From the NCBI GenBank assembly GCA_945902805.1, contig CAMDMZ010000019.1:22772-86771 (forward strand): a stretch of 64,000 nt of DNA, read 5' to 3'. Within the stretch, counting starts at the first letter, position 1; each line of letters begins with the position of its first letter. The notes beneath the pieces are model-generated. The model was not told the origin of the DNA. It searched no databases and was given only the letters and a program-made list of their open reading frames with translations. Positions 38,169 through 52,236 of the stretch are shown one piece after another. This DNA is from Propionivibrio dicarboxylicus (GTDB taxonomy: Bacteria > Pseudomonadota > Gammaproteobacteria > Burkholderiales > Rhodocyclaceae). The position numbers were made by a program, and so were the translations under genes.

Positions 38169-38797
38169 TGCAGTTCTCCCATCCAGCCTTCGACAATACT
38201 GACGGCTTCGGCGGCGCTGCTGCCCATGGCATCGGCACCGACCTCACGCCACATCTGCTCATCGAACAAGAATGGCGCCCCGCCGACGAGCACCTTGACC
38301 GGCGCCCCGACGGCCTTCAGTTTGGCGCAAACGTCGCGCACCTTCAGCGCCGAGGGCAGGATCAGCACCGAAATCATCAGCACACGCAGCTTGTCGGCCA
38401 ACACGCGCTCCACCAGTTCATCGACATCCATGCGGCCGTAGTCAAACAACTCGAAGCCACTGGCACGCATCACCGAATAGACGATGCGCTTGCCGAGCAT
38501 GTGGTAATCGCTGAGCACCACAATCGCCGAACGCGGCTGGTGTTTGCGATCCGGATCGCTCGGCGGCAAAACACGCTCGACCAACTCTTCGCAGAAGCGG
38601 CCACTCATATAAACCTGCGACAGCGCCACCGTGCCGTCATGCCAAGCCTGGCCGACCCGAACCAGCGTCGGCACCACCAGACGTTCCACAACCTGAATCG
38701 GCGTGTTTTCCTTGAGTGCCTCGCGAAACAGGGCGTCGGCGCGAAGTTTGTCCAATGACTCCAGCGCTTCCTGGAATTGTGCGATCTGTTGATCCAT
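38165..38797 (-). CDS. Corrinoid (B12)-binding protein of the methyltransferase type
   Basis: Helical N-terminal cap; DYHMLG matches DxHxxG, followed by SVLIL (SxL) and GGAPF (GG). Confidence 0.88.
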   Translation of the reverse strand: MDQQIAQFQEALESLDKLRADALFREALKENTPIQVVERLVVPTLVRVGQAWHDGTVALSQVYMSGRFCEELVERVLPPSDPDRKHQPRSAIVVLSDYHMLGKRIVYSVMRASGFELFDYGRMDVDELVERVLADKLRVLMISVLILPSALKVRDVCAKLKAVGAPVKVLVGGAPFLFDEQMWREVGADAMGSSAAEAVSIVEGWMGELQ

Positions 38798-38817
38798 GGT
38801 CGATTACCTCGGGAGAA

Positions 38818-41103
38818 TCAGGTGCTCGTCGCCGCTTGGCCGGACCAGCGCCATTTCTGATCAAACTCGGTCAGCGGCAAGGGCTTGGAGAAAAAATAAC
38901 CTTGAAAATGGGTGCAGCCGGCGCCAAGCATGAAATCGACCTCCGCCGAGTCCTCGACGCCTTCGGCAATGGTCTTCATACCCAGATTGGCTGCCAACGA
39001 AATGATGGTGCGCACGATTGCCGCGTTGCGCGGATCCCGGTGCACACCACTGACAAACGAACGATCGATCTTGAGCTGATCGACCGGCAGACGCTTCAAA
39101 TAGGCCAGCGACGAATAGCCGGTGCCGAAATCATCCACCGAGAAACGGATGCCTATCTCACGCAACGCCTCGATCTTGCGCACAGCACTGTCAATATCGG
39201 TCAGCAGCAGACTTTCGGTCACTTCCAGTTCGAGCGCGGTCGGCGGTGCGCCGGTACGTTCGACGACGCGACGCACGCTCTCGACAAAATCGCTTTGGTG
39301 GAACTGCTTGGCGCTGACATTGACTGCCAGGAACTGCCCAGGCAAAGGCCCGCCGCCACTCCATGCGCGCAACTGCCGACACGCACATTCCAGAACCCAC
39401 TCGCCGAGCGGCAGAATCAGCCCAGTTTCTTCCGCAATCGGGATGAACTCAATGGGCGGCACCAATTTGCGTTCGGGATGCCACCAACGCACCAGTGACT
39501 CGGCCCCGACCAAACGGCCGCGACCATCGACCTGTGGCTGGTAATGCAGCAGAAACTGGTTTTCGGCCAAGGCGGTACGCAGCTCACGATCAATTTTTAA
39601 ATGGTGCTGCACTTCCGTCTGCATGTCCTGGCGGAAAAAGTGGATGCTGTTGCGTCCCGCCTGCTTGGCCTTGTGCATCGCCAGATCAACGTGTTTGAGC
39701 AGTTCGCCGACGTTATCGCCATCGCTTGGATAAAACGCGATACCCATGCTGGCATTCAAATGGATGCGCTCATTTTCCAGCTCAAACACCGGAGCGAGAC
39801 AGCTGGCGACCTTTTCGGCAGCAGCATGGGCATGCGCGGCAGCATCCTCCGCGCTCTTGCCGATGCCCGGCATCAGCACAATAAACTCGTCCCCGCCCCA
39901 GCGGAAAATCTGATCGGAGGCACGCACGGCCTTGCGGAGTCGATCTGCCACCTGAACCAGCAGCAGATCGCCCGTTTCGTGCCCCAGCGCGTCGTTGAGG
40001 AGCTTGAACTGATCGAGATCGAGCAAAAGAATCCCGCAAAACAAGCCACGACTGGCGGTGGCACGGATTTCTTGCGGCAACTCCTCTTCGAGCATGCGGC
40101 GATTGGGCAAACCGGTCATGGCGTCGTGGTAAGCCTGCCAGGCCAGTTGTTCGTCTGCATGGCGACGCGCAACCCCCATGGCCAGAACCTCGGCGACCTG
40201 CGCGATGAAATCCTCTTCTTGGGCCAGACGCGCTTCGTCACCGGCAAGCACCAACACACCAAGCAAACTCTTGCCAGTCATCAGCGGAATGACCTGACAG
40301 GGGTGGCCATCTTTCGTACCCAGCAAGGCGCCGATCTTCGGACAGGTGGCATTCTCACTTCGTGCGAGATCAGCATCGACGCCTTCCAGGATCGTCCTCA
40401 GTTTTGGACGATCAGCGCCTTCGACGAAACCCAGCAGGGCTTCCAAACGCAGACTGACCTCGGCGTTGGTACCCTTGCCGGTATTGATCAGAATGGCGAC
40501 ATTGATCTCCGGTGGCGCCCACTGCTTGTTTTTGGCCAGACTGTCGAGAGCGCGCGCGGCATAATCGTCGTCGGCAAAGTGATCGTGCGAGAGCGTCAGC
40601 ATTTCACGCAGTGCATGCTCGTCGGCCATCCACTTTTCAAGACGGGCGTGAGATTCGGTCAAAGCCCGGGTGCGCTCGACAACTTCCTGTTCGAGATTTT
40701 CATTGCTGCGGGCCAGCGCCCGCCGCACCTGGCCCAATTCGATATGGGTATGTGCGCGAGTGAGAACTTCTTCGCTCTGGAACGGCTTGGTGATGTAATC
40801 AACGCCACCCACGCTGAAGGCCTGGATCTTGTCATCCATTTCTTGCAAAGCGCTGATGAAGATGACCGGAATATCGCGCGTTAGCGGGTGCGCTTTGAGT
40901 CGCCGGCAGAGCTCAAAGCCGTCCATGCCCGGCATGCGGATATCGAGCAGGATCAAATCCGGTTGAGCGCTTTCAGCGGCACGCAGTGCGGTCTCGCCAT
41001 TGAGTGCCGGACGCACCTTGTAGCCAGCACCGTGCAGGATGCCTTCGAGAACCCGCAGGTTATTCGGGTTGTCGTCGACGATGAGGACGGTAGGGATGGT
41101 CAT
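38818..41103 (-). CDS. REC-GGDEF-EAL response regulator with an intervening GAF-like region
   Basis: [70 protein letters not shown]. Confidence 0.9.
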   Translation of the reverse strand: MTIPTVLIVDDNPNNLRVLEGILHGAGYKVRPALNGETALRAAESAQPDLILLDIRMPGMDGFELCRRLKAHPLTRDIPVIFISALQEMDDKIQAFSVGGVDYITKPFQSEEVLTRAHTHIELGQVRRALARSNENLEQEVVERTRALTESHARLEKWMADEHALREMLTLSHDHFADDDYAARALDSLAKNKQWAPPEINVAILINTGKGTNAEVSLRLEALLGFVEGADRPKLRTILEGVDADLARSENATCPKIGALLGTKDGHPCQVIPLMTGKSLLGVLVLAGDEARLAQEEDFIAQVAEVLAMGVARRHADEQLAWQAYHDAMTGLPNRRMLEEELPQEIRATASRGLFCGILLLDLDQFKLLNDALGHETGDLLLVQVADRLRKAVRASDQIFRWGGDEFIVLMPGIGKSAEDAAAHAHAAAEKVASCLAPVFELENERIHLNASMGIAFYPSDGDNVGELLKHVDLAMHKAKQAGRNSIHFFRQDMQTEVQHHLKIDRELRTALAENQFLLHYQPQVDGRGRLVGAESLVRWWHPERKLVPPIEFIPIAEETGLILPLGEWVLECACRQLRAWSGGGPLPGQFLAVNVSAKQFHQSDFVESVRRVVERTGAPPTALELEVTESLLLTDIDSAVRKIEALREIGIRFSVDDFGTGYSSLAYLKRLPVDQLKIDRSFVSGVHRDPRNAAIVRTIISLAANLGMKTIAEGVEDSAEVDFMLGAGCTHFQGYFFSKPLPLTEFDQKWRWSGQAATST

Positions 41104-41235
41104 CGAGATTCTTCACTTCCGAAACAGACAAGTGAAGTTTAGTACCGAATCTCGATTGCACGGCGACAATCTGCGCCGACAAATGTTTTCCCGGATACGC
41201 CGCATGCAGCGCGGCGTGACGCCACAGCGACCGGC

Positions 41236-41511
41236 TTACTTTTTCTGCGGCACCTGGACAAACACTTCGCCCGGCTTGATCAAGCCGAGCTCGTAGCGGG
41301 CTCGTTCTTCAATCGCTTCAGAACCCGACTTCAGATCGCGGACTTCAGCATCAAGCCCGGCATTGCGTTGCTCAAGCTTAGTATTGACATCGCGCTGCGC
41401 CGCCAATTGGCGGTCGTAGTCCCAAACGTGGAGCCAGCCGCCCTTGCCAAACCACAGCGGGTACTGCAGCAAGGCGATCAGGGCGATCAGGATCCACGTC
41501 GGCCAGCGCAC
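41236..41511 (-). CDS. ftsB: Cell division protein FtsB
   Basis: Small TM plus coiled coil, [13 protein letters not shown], directly downstream of eno. Confidence 0.9.
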   Translation of the reverse strand: MRWPTWILIALIALLQYPLWFGKGGWLHVWDYDRQLAAQRDVNTKLEQRNAGLDAEVRDLKSGSEAIEERARYELGLIKPGEVFVQVPQKK

Positions 41512-41529
41512 AAAAGACGATTGTTACGA

Positions 41530-42819
<1,290 letters not shown>

Positions 42820-42838
42820 TCATTACCTCCGATGTGAA

Positions 42839-43674
42839 TCAAAACTGATTGGAAAAACCGTGGCGTTTCACCACGACGTCAAGTTCCAGCAAAGTTTCCA
42901 GCAATTCTCGCATGTGTACCAGCGGCCAGGCATTGGGGCCATCCGACAAGGCTTTGGCCGGATCCGGATGAGTTTCCATGAACAGGCCGGAAACGCCCAC
43001 CGCGACTGCCGCCCTCGCCAACACAGGGACAAACTCGCGCTGGCCACCGGACGAAGTACCCTGCCCGCCCGGCAATTGCACCGAATGTGTAGCATCAAAC
43101 ACCACCGGGCAAGCGGTCTCACGCATGATGGCAAGACTGCGCATATCCGAGACCAGGTTGTTGTAACCGAACGAAGCACCGCGCTCGCAAACCATGATCG
43201 TATCGGCGCCATGGTTGGCTTCCTTGGCCTTTGCCACTACCTGCTTCATGTCGCCCGGTGCCAGGAACTGCCCCTTCTTGATATTCACCGGCTTGCCCGA
43301 TGCAGCGCACGCCTCGATGAAATCGGTTTGGCGGCAAAGGAAAGCAGGCGTCTGCAAGACATCGACCACCGCCGCGACGGCCGCGATCTGGGATTCGTCA
43401 TGCACGTCGGTGAGTACGGGTAACCCCAACTGACGCTTGACTGCAGCCAGAATGCGCAAGCCCTCCTCCATGCCAAGACCGCGAAACGACTTGCCCGAAC
43501 TGCGATTGGCTTTGTCGTAGGAGGCCTTGAAAATGTAGTTGATGCCCAGACTCGAGCAGATTTCTTTCATCTGCCCGGCGATGTCGAGGCAAAGCTGTTC
43601 CGATTCCGCTACACACGGACCGGCGATGAGGAAGATCGGGTGAACGAGACCAACGTCGAAATTGCAAAGTTTCA

Positions 43675-43675
<1 letters not shown>
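42839..43675 (-). CDS. kdsA: 3-deoxy-8-phosphooctulonate synthase
   Basis: [44 protein letters not shown]. Confidence 0.97.
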
Positions 43676-45348
<1,673 letters not shown>

Positions 45349-45360
45349 TCACCCAGAAGG

Positions 45361-46338
45361 TCAAGTTACCGCTTGAAAATCCTTGTAGGCCATCGCTAAA
45401 CCATCCTGAAGCCCGACCTTGCTCGTCCAGCCCAAAGAATGAAGCCGCGAGACATCCATCAACTTGCGCGGGGTGCCGTCGGGCTTGGTGCTGTCAAATT
45501 CGATCTGGCCAGCGTAACCGACGACGCTCCTCACCGTCTCAGCAAGTTCCTGGATGGTGAGGTCGGTACCGACGCCAATATTGACGACCGGAGGCATGAA
45601 GATGCCGGTCTTGGCTTCATCGCTGCCCAGCAGGGTGTTGAAGGTGGCTTCGGGCAGATTCATAAGATGGATACAAGCATCGGCCATGTCTTCGCTGTAC
45701 ATGAATTCGCGGCGCGGGGTACCGGTACCCCATACGGCGACGGCGGAGGCGTTGCTGACTTTGGCTGCATGAAACTTGCGGATCAGCGCCGGGATGACGT
45801 GACTGTTTTCGGGATGATAGTTGTCGCCAGGGCCGTAGAGATTGGTGGGCATCGCGGCGAGAAAACGGGTGCCGTATTGCCGGTTGTAACTCCAGCACAT
45901 TTCGATGCCGGCGATCTTAGCCAGGGCATAGGGCCGGTTGGTGGGTTCGAGCGGGCCGGTGAGCAGCGATTCTTCCTTGAGTGGCTGGAGAGCGAGCTTG
46001 GGGTAGATGCAGCTGGAGCCAAGGAACATGAGGCGCCTGACCCGGTTCTCGTAAGCGGCATCGATGATGTTGGTCTGAATGGCGAGATTGTCGCGGATGA
46101 AGTCGGCCGGATAGGTATTGTTGGCGAGGATGCCACCCACCCTGGCGGCGGCGAGGAAAACGTAGTCGGGCTTTTCGGCGGCAAAAAGAGCTGCGGTGGC
46201 ATCTTTGTCGGTGAGGTCGAGCTCGGCGTGGGTGCGGGTGAGCATGTTGGTGTGGCCGCGCGTCTGCAGGTTGCGCACCAGGGCGGAACCGACCAGGCCG
46301 CGATGGCCTGCGATGTAGATCTTTGCACGCTTATCCAT
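45361..46338 (-). CDS. fcl: GDP-L-fucose synthase
   Basis: [43 protein letters not shown]. Confidence 0.95.
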   Translation of the reverse strand: MDKRAKIYIAGHRGLVGSALVRNLQTRGHTNMLTRTHAELDLTDKDATAALFAAEKPDYVFLAAARVGGILANNTYPADFIRDNLAIQTNIIDAAYENRVRRLMFLGSSCIYPKLALQPLKEESLLTGPLEPTNRPYALAKIAGIEMCWSYNRQYGTRFLAAMPTNLYGPGDNYHPENSHVIPALIRKFHAAKVSNASAVAVWGTGTPRREFMYSEDMADACIHLMNLPEATFNTLLGSDEAKTGIFMPPVVNIGVGTDLTIQELAETVRSVVGYAGQIEFDSTKPDGTPRKLMDVSRLHSLGWTSKVGLQDGLAMAYKDFQAVT

Positions 46339-46343
46339 CGGCC

Positions 46344-47426
46344 TTACTCGTTGTGATCCAAGGTCTTGTAGCCGTGTTTCTTGGCCAGTTCGTCGCGTTC
46401 GGCGGCTTTCAGGTCTTCGCGCACCATTTCAGAAACGAGTTCGTCGAAGCTGATTTTCGGCGTCCAACCGAGTTTCTCCTTGGCTTTGGTCGGATCGCCC
46501 AGTAGCGTTTCGACTTCAGTGGGGCGGAAGTATCTTGGATCGACGGCAACGATGCATTTGCCGTTAGCGGCGTAGCCCTTTTCCTCGACGCCCTGGCCTT
46601 CCCAGCGGATCTGAATACCGAGTTCCTTGGCGGCGGCATTGACGAAGTCACGTACGCTGTATTGCACGCCGGTGGCGATGACGAAGTCTTCGGGTTGTTC
46701 CTGCTGGAGCATCAACCACTGCATTTCGACGTAGTCTTTGGCGTGACCCCAGTCGCGTTTGGCGTCCATGTTGCCCAGGTACAGGCTGTCTTGCAGTCCG
46801 AGCTTTATGCGTGCGAGAGCGCGTGTGATCTTGCGGGTGACGAAGGTTTCGCCGCGCACCGGGCTTTCGTGGTTGAAGAGGATGCCGTTGCAGGCATAGA
46901 TGCCATAGGCTTCGCGGTAGTTCACGACGATCCAGTAGCCGTACATCTTGGCCACGGCATACGGGCTGCGCGGATAAAAGGGGGTGGTTTCCTTCTGCGG
47001 GATTTCCTGCACTTTGCCAAAAAGTTCGGAGGTGCTGGCCTGGTAGAAGCGGGTTTTCTTTTCGAGGCCGAGGATGCGGATCGCTTCTAGCACACGCAGC
47101 ACACCTAGGGCGTCGGAGTTGGCGGTGTATTCGGGTTCTTCGAACGATACGGCGACGTGGCTTTGAGCGGCGAGGTTATAGATCTCGTCGGGTTGCACCT
47201 GCTGGATGATGCGAACCAGACTGGACGAATCGGTCATGTCACCGTGGTGCAGAATGAACTTGCGGTTGTCGACGTGGGGATCCTGGTAGAGATGGTCGAT
47301 GCGGTCGGTGTTGAACAGGCTGGTGCGGCGCTTGAGGCCATGCACCGTGTAGCCCTTCTTGAGCAGGAATTCGGCGAGATAGGCGCCGTCCTGGCCGGTG
47401 ATTCCGGTGATGAGTGCGGTTTTCAT
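46344..47426 (-). CDS. gmd: GDP-mannose 4,6-dehydratase
   Basis: [50 protein letters not shown]. Confidence 0.97.
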   Translation of the reverse strand: MKTALITGITGQDGAYLAEFLLKKGYTVHGLKRRTSLFNTDRIDHLYQDPHVDNRKFILHHGDMTDSSSLVRIIQQVQPDEIYNLAAQSHVAVSFEEPEYTANSDALGVLRVLEAIRILGLEKKTRFYQASTSELFGKVQEIPQKETTPFYPRSPYAVAKMYGYWIVVNYREAYGIYACNGILFNHESPVRGETFVTRKITRALARIKLGLQDSLYLGNMDAKRDWGHAKDYVEMQWLMLQQEQPEDFVIATGVQYSVRDFVNAAAKELGIQIRWEGQGVEEKGYAANGKCIVAVDPRYFRPTEVETLLGDPTKAKEKLGWTPKISFDELVSEMVREDLKAAERDELAKKHGYKTLDHNE

Positions 47427-47485
47427 GAATTCACCCTTTGTGATCCCGATGACAAATTGACCGATCTAAATGAGGTCATCTTACC

Positions 47486-47510
47486 GCCGTCTCGCCAGCA
47501 CCGACTTTTT
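47486..47510 (-). repeat. VGAGGTA dispersed repeat copy 10 (intergenic, upstream of gmd)
   Basis: gccgtctcgccagcaccgacttttt; 1 mismatch. Confidence 0.94.
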
Positions 47511-47572
47511 GTGGCGGAAATCGTGACTGACTCAACGCCTGTCATGCGCAACACACTCTGACCCAAAGAAAT

Positions 47573-47598
47573 GGGGCGTCCGGTTACCGGAGCGCCCC
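47573..47598 (-). terminator. Rho-independent terminator-like hairpin downstream of the dmp operon
   Basis: Minus strand GGGGCGCTCCGG-TAA-CCGGACGCCCC (1-nt bulge) followed by ATTTCTTT. Confidence 0.65.
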
Positions 47599-47641
47599 AA
47601 CAGGCCACACACACCGTGCGCTGAGTTCGACCGTCGGTCGT

Positions 47642-47833
47642 TCAGCGTCCGAGTTCGGCGGCGGTCTTGCCGGCAATGCCCCATTGCGTCTTGGGCACAT
47701 CGTGAATCCAGACGCGGATGTTCTCCACCGGCGCGCCGACGGCTTCGTGGAGAGCCTGAGTCACTTTTTCAATAACGGCTTTTTTCTGCTCGTCGGTTCG
47801 GCCTTCGATCATGTAAATTTGCGCGAACGGCAT
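47642..47833 (-). CDS. dmpI: 2-hydroxymuconate (4-oxalocrotonate) tautomerase
   Basis: MPFAQIYMIEGRTDEQKKAVIEKVTQAL; Pro after Met. Confidence 0.92.
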   Translation of the reverse strand: MPFAQIYMIEGRTDEQKKAVIEKVTQALHEAVGAPVENIRVWIHDVPKTQWGIAGKTAAELGR

Positions 47834-47843
47834 TGTCTTCTCC

Positions 47844-48632
47844 TTAAACGAAACGCATAGAAATGCTGCCCAGGTGCTGGATCTTCAGCGTGACATTGTC
47901 GCCGGCCTTGACTGCCACGGCTTCGGTCACGCCGCCGGAGAGGATCATCGCACCGGCCGGGATTTCCTGGCTGCGGGCACCGAGATGGTTCGCCAGCATG
48001 GCAATGGCGGTGGCCGGATGGCCCAGCACCGCAGCTCCGGCGCCGAGCGATACCACTTCACCGTTCTTTTCCATCACCACGCCCAGCGTTCGCATATCGA
48101 CCTCCGACGGTGCCTTGATCTGGCTGCCGATGACGAAACGCGAGGCCGAGGTGTTGTCGGCGATCACGCTCTTCAAGTCAAATTTGAAATCGCGGTAGCG
48201 AGAGTCAATCACCTCGATGCCGGGCATGATGAAGTCGGTCGCCGCCAGTACAGCGCCAATGTGGCAGCCGGGGCCTTTCAGAGCGTGCTTCATGACGAAC
48301 ACGATCTCGGGCTCGACCTTGGGATGGATCAGTTCGTTGACCTTGACCTCGCCGCCGTCCGGCACACAGCCGTAGTCGGTAACGAAGCCGAAGCACGGCG
48401 TCTCGACACCCATCTGCTTCATCTTGGCAAAGGAGGTCAGGCCCGCCTTGAGGCCGGCGATCTTGGTGCCACGGGCGATCTTGCGGCGCTTTATTTCTTC
48501 CTGGATCAGGTAGGCGTCATCCCAGTCCATCTCGGGATGCTCCTCGGTGATCTTCAGCGTGTCCTGGGCATTCAGCTCGCAGTTTTCCAGGTGCTCGGCG
48601 AGTTTGGCAATGGTGGCTTTGTCGAGTTTCAT
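47844..48632 (-). CDS. dmpH: 4-oxalocrotonate (2-oxo-3-hexenedioate) decarboxylase
   Basis: Hydratase/decarboxylase family (RGTKIAGLKAGLTSFAKMKQMGVETPCFGFVTD); position in operon. Confidence 0.88.
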   Translation of the reverse strand: MKLDKATIAKLAEHLENCELNAQDTLKITEEHPEMDWDDAYLIQEEIKRRKIARGTKIAGLKAGLTSFAKMKQMGVETPCFGFVTDYGCVPDGGEVKVNELIHPKVEPEIVFVMKHALKGPGCHIGAVLAATDFIMPGIEVIDSRYRDFKFDLKSVIADNTSASRFVIGSQIKAPSEVDMRTLGVVMEKNGEVVSLGAGAAVLGHPATAIAMLANHLGARSQEIPAGAMILSGGVTEAVAVKAGDNVTLKIQHLGSISMRFV

Positions 48633-48634
48633 GA

Positions 48635-49672
48635 TTAAGCTGCCTTCAAAAGGCCACGTGCCTTGGCCATGGTGATTGCCGTATCTTCGATCATGTCTTC
48701 CTGACCGCCGACCATTCCACGACGCCCCAGTTCCACGAGGATGTCACGCGCCGGCACGCCATACTTGACCGAAGCGCGCTTGGCGAACAGCAGGAAGGAA
48801 CCGTATACGCCGGCGTACCCCAGGGTCAGTGCATCGCGGTCAATGCGGATCGGGAAGTCCATCATCGGCACGACGAGGTCTTCCGCCACATCGGTGATCT
48901 TGGCCACATCGACACCGGTTTCGATGCCCATCAGACTGCACACGGCGATCAGTACTTCCATCGGCGTATTGCCCGCTCCGGCACCTAGTCCGGCAGCCGC
49001 TGCATCGATCCGGTTGGCACCAACTTCGACGGCGGCGATGGAATTGGCGACGCCCATGGCCAGGTTGTGGTGGCCATGGAAGCCAAGTTCCGTTTCCGGC
49101 TTCAGGGCGGCGCGCACGGCGGACAAACGCTCCTTCACGCCGTCGGGCAGCAGATGGCCAGCGGAGTCCGTCACGTAGATGCAGTTGGCACCGTAGGATT
49201 CCATCAGCTTGGCCTGCTTGACCAGCCCTTCGGCGCTGTTCATGTGCGCCATCATGAGGAAACCAACGGTGTCCATGTCCAGCTTGCGTGCCATGGTGAT
49301 GTGCTGTTCGGAAACATCGGCCTCGGTACAGTGGGTGGCGACGCGAATCGTATTGACGCCGAGGTCTTTCGCCATCTTCAGGTGATCGACGGTGCCGATG
49401 CCAGGCAACAGCAGAGCCGAGATCTTGGCATTCTTCATCAGCGGGATGACGGTGGAGAGGTATTCCTCGTCGGTGTGCGCCGGGAAGCCGTAGTTCACCG
49501 AGGACCCGCCGAGGCCGTCACCGTGGGTCACTTCGATCAGCGGTATGCCGGCTTCGTCCAGCCCCATAGCCACGGCCTTCATCTGCGCCAGGGTCATCTG
49601 GTGACGCTTGGGGTGCATGCCGTCACGCAGGGTCATGTCATGGACAGTGATCTTTTTGCCTTTTACAGTCAT
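48635..49672 (-). CDS. dmpG: 4-hydroxy-2-oxovalerate aldolase
   Basis: [30 protein letters not shown]; start trimmed to MTVKGKK. Confidence 0.95.
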   Translation of the reverse strand: MTVKGKKITVHDMTLRDGMHPKRHQMTLAQMKAVAMGLDEAGIPLIEVTHGDGLGGSSVNYGFPAHTDEEYLSTVIPLMKNAKISALLLPGIGTVDHLKMAKDLGVNTIRVATHCTEADVSEQHITMARKLDMDTVGFLMMAHMNSAEGLVKQAKLMESYGANCIYVTDSAGHLLPDGVKERLSAVRAALKPETELGFHGHHNLAMGVANSIAAVEVGANRIDAAAAGLGAGAGNTPMEVLIAVCSLMGIETGVDVAKITDVAEDLVVPMMDFPIRIDRDALTLGYAGVYGSFLLFAKRASVKYGVPARDILVELGRRGMVGGQEDMIEDTAITMAKARGLLKAA

Positions 49673-49683
49673 ATCGATTCTCC

Positions 49684-50592
49684 TCAAGCGGCCTTCAAGG
49701 TGAGCCGGCCGGCGATAATTTCTTCGGCGAACATCTCGGCGGTGCGCGCAGCAGCGGCGGTCATGATGTCGAGGTTGCCGGCGTACTTGGGCAGGAAGTC
49801 GCCCAGGCCTTCGACTTCCATGAACACGGAAACGCGGTTGCCGTCGAACACCGGGCCATTCACCAGCTTGTAGCCGGGCACGTATTTCTGCACTTCCTTG
49901 ATCATGGCGTGGATCGACGCGGTGATCTTTTCCTGGTCCGGCGCGGTCTCGGTCAGACAATGCACGGTGTCGCGCATGATCAGCGGCGGCTCAGCCGGAT
50001 TGATGATGATGATAGCTTTGCCTTTCTTGGCACCACCGACCTTCTCGACGGCACCCGAAGTGGTGCGGGTGAATTCGTCAATGTTCTTGCGCGTGCCGGG
50101 GCCGGCGGATTTCGATGACACGGTGGCGACGATTTCACCGTAAGCCACCGACTGCACTTGCGAGATGGCGGCAACCATCGGGATCGTGGCCTGGCCACCA
50201 CAGGTAACCATATTCACATTCATCTCGCCCTTGCCGACGTGGGCCTTGAGATTCACCGGCGGAACGCAGTAGGGGCCGATGGCTGCAGGCGTCAGGTCGA
50301 TCATCAGGACGCCGAGCTCATTCACCTTGCGCGAATTCTCGGCATGGACATAGGCGGACGTAGCGTCGAAGGCGATCTGGATACCGTCTGCCTTGATGTG
50401 CGGAATCAGGCCGTCGATGCCCTTGTCGGTCGTCTTGAGACCCATGTCCTTGGCCCGCTTGAGACCTTCGGAGAGCGGATCGACACCGACCATCCAGACC
50501 GGTTCGAGGACCGGACTACGCTGCAATTTGTAGAGCAGATCGGTACCGATGTTGCCCGGCCCGATCAAGGCACATTTGATTTTCTGGCTCAT
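49684..50592 (-). CDS. dmpF: Acetaldehyde dehydrogenase (acylating)
   Basis: [40 protein letters not shown]; start trimmed to MSQKIK. Confidence 0.95.
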   Translation of the reverse strand: MSQKIKCALIGPGNIGTDLLYKLQRSPVLEPVWMVGVDPLSEGLKRAKDMGLKTTDKGIDGLIPHIKADGIQIAFDATSAYVHAENSRKVNELGVLMIDLTPAAIGPYCVPPVNLKAHVGKGEMNVNMVTCGGQATIPMVAAISQVQSVAYGEIVATVSSKSAGPGTRKNIDEFTRTTSGAVEKVGGAKKGKAIIIINPAEPPLIMRDTVHCLTETAPDQEKITASIHAMIKEVQKYVPGYKLVNGPVFDGNRVSVFMEVEGLGDFLPKYAGNLDIMTAAAARTAEMFAEEIIAGRLTLKAA

Positions 50593-50602
50593 GAAAAGTC
50601 CT

Positions 50603-51385
50603 TCAGATGAATTTGACTGAGCAGCCACCGATGCCGCCGATGGTGACGCGGAAGTTGTCGCCTTTAACCGCCGGAATCATGGCGGCGAGCGAACCGGAGA
50701 GAATGACCTCGCCGGCCTTGAGCGGGATGCCGAGACGACCTAGCGTGTTCGCCAGCCAAGCCACGGAATTGACCGGCGAACCCAGCGCAGCGGCACCGGC
50801 ACCGGTACCGACGATTTCGCCGTTCTTTTCGAGGATCATGCCGCAGGTGTTGAGATCGACATCGCGCGGATCGACCATCCGGTCACCGAGTACAAACACG
50901 CCGCAGGAGGCATTGTCGGCGACGGTGTCCTGGATCTTGATCTTCCAGTTCTCGATGCGCGAATCGACGATCTCGAAGCAGGCCATCACACCTTCGGTGG
51001 CGGCCAGCACATCGGCATTCGAGACGCCGGGGCCCATCAGGTCCTTCTTCAGCACGAAGGCGATTTCTCCCTCGGCCTTGGGCTGGATCAGGGTGTCGAT
51101 CGGGATCGACTCGCCTTCGTTGTAGATCATGGCATCGGTCAGGTAGCCGAAATCGGGCTGATACACGCCCAGCATGTTCATCACTACCTTGCTGGTGACA
51201 CCGATCTTCTTGCCGACAATCTTTTCGCCGGCGGCGAAGCGACGGGCCATCAGGCGCTGCTGCACGTGGTAGGCGTCTTCGATGCTCATGTCGGCATGAC
51301 GTGAAGTCAGCGGCGCGACGGTCTTGCAGTTGGTCAGGGCGTCGAAGAGTTCGTCGCCGAGTTGTTCGATGAGTTTCTGATCCAT
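50603..51385 (-). CDS. dmpE: 2-oxopent-4-enoate hydratase
   Basis: [47 protein letters not shown]. Confidence 0.92.
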   Translation of the reverse strand: MDQKLIEQLGDELFDALTNCKTVAPLTSRHADMSIEDAYHVQQRLMARRFAAGEKIVGKKIGVTSKVVMNMLGVYQPDFGYLTDAMIYNEGESIPIDTLIQPKAEGEIAFVLKKDLMGPGVSNADVLAATEGVMACFEIVDSRIENWKIKIQDTVADNASCGVFVLGDRMVDPRDVDLNTCGMILEKNGEIVGTGAGAAALGSPVNSVAWLANTLGRLGIPLKAGEVILSGSLAAMIPAVKGDNFRVTIGGIGGCSVKFI

Positions 51386-51388
51386 AAC

Positions 51389-52234
51389 TTATGCCTTTTC
51401 TGGTTCAGTAAAGAAATTGGAAACGAGTTGCGCGAAGCGGGCAGCGTGCTCGATCTGCGTCCAGTGGCCGCAACGGCCGAAGAGGTGTAACTGAGCGCGA
51501 GAAATCCAGTGCGCCAGAGTCAGCGAATTGGTGACCGGGATCACCATATCTTCACGACCGTGAATCACCAGCGACTCATGCGGAATGGCGCGAATATCTT
51601 CCTCGCGACTGGCCATGGCATCGACCCAGCGCTGGCGCGGGGCGGGGAACATGGCGGCGAAGGATTCCTGAAATCCCGGACGGATGCTGGCTTCGTAGCG
51701 CAGCCTGGCCAGTTCGTCGGTCACCAGATAGCGATCGTAAGCGAAGATATCCAGTAGCTTGCGCATATTGTCGAGCGAAGGCTCATAGCCCCAGACGGCA
51801 TCCAGGCCACGGGTGATCGGGAAAGGCACACCGACCGAGCCCATCAGCACGAGGCGCCGCACACGTTGCGGATGACGAATCGCCAATGCCAACGCGAGCG
51901 CACCACCGAAGGAATTGCCGACCAGATCGGCTTGCTCAATCTCTAGCGCATCAAGCAACCCGACCGCCTGTTCGACCCAGCGATCCATGTCGTAACGGCC
52001 ATCGGCCGGTCGCTCGCTATAGCCGAAGCCGACCATGTCGGGCGCGATGACTCGCATCTGCTTCGCAAGCTCGGGAATCACCAGACGCCAGTTGGCCCAC
52101 GCCGAAACACCGGGACCGGACCCATGGATCAGCAGCGCCGTCCCGCCAGCGCCGACTTTTCCAGTGTCATGGTAGTTGGTCTTAAATCCCGCCGCGACAA
52201 TACTGTTGGCAATTTCTGGATTGGCGTTGCTCAT
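51389..52234 (-). CDS. dmpD: 2-hydroxymuconate semialdehyde hydrolase (alpha/beta hydrolase)
   Basis: LLIHGSGPGVSAWANWRLVIPELAKQ; LVGNSFGGALALALAIRHPQRV. Confidence 0.92.
   Translation of the reverse strand: MSNANPEIANSIVAAGFKTNYHDTGKVGAGGTALLIHGSGPGVSAWANWRLVIPELAKQMRVIAPDMVGFGYSERPADGRYDMDRWVEQAVGLLDALEIEQADLVGNSFGGALALALAIRHPQRVRRLVLMGSVGVPFPITRGLDAVWGYEPSLDNMRKLLDIFAYDRYLVTDELARLRYEASIRPGFQESFAAMFPAPRQRWVDAMASREEDIRAIPHESLVIHGREDMVIPVTNSLTLAHWISRAQLHLFGRCGHWTQIEHAARFAQLVSNFFTEPEKA
52137..52161 (-). repeat. VGAGGTA dispersed repeat copy 11 (in dmpD, sense)
   Basis: gccgtcccgccagcgccgacttttc; 2 mismatches; encodes GKVGAGGTAL. Confidence 0.92.
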
Positions 52235-52236
52235 GA

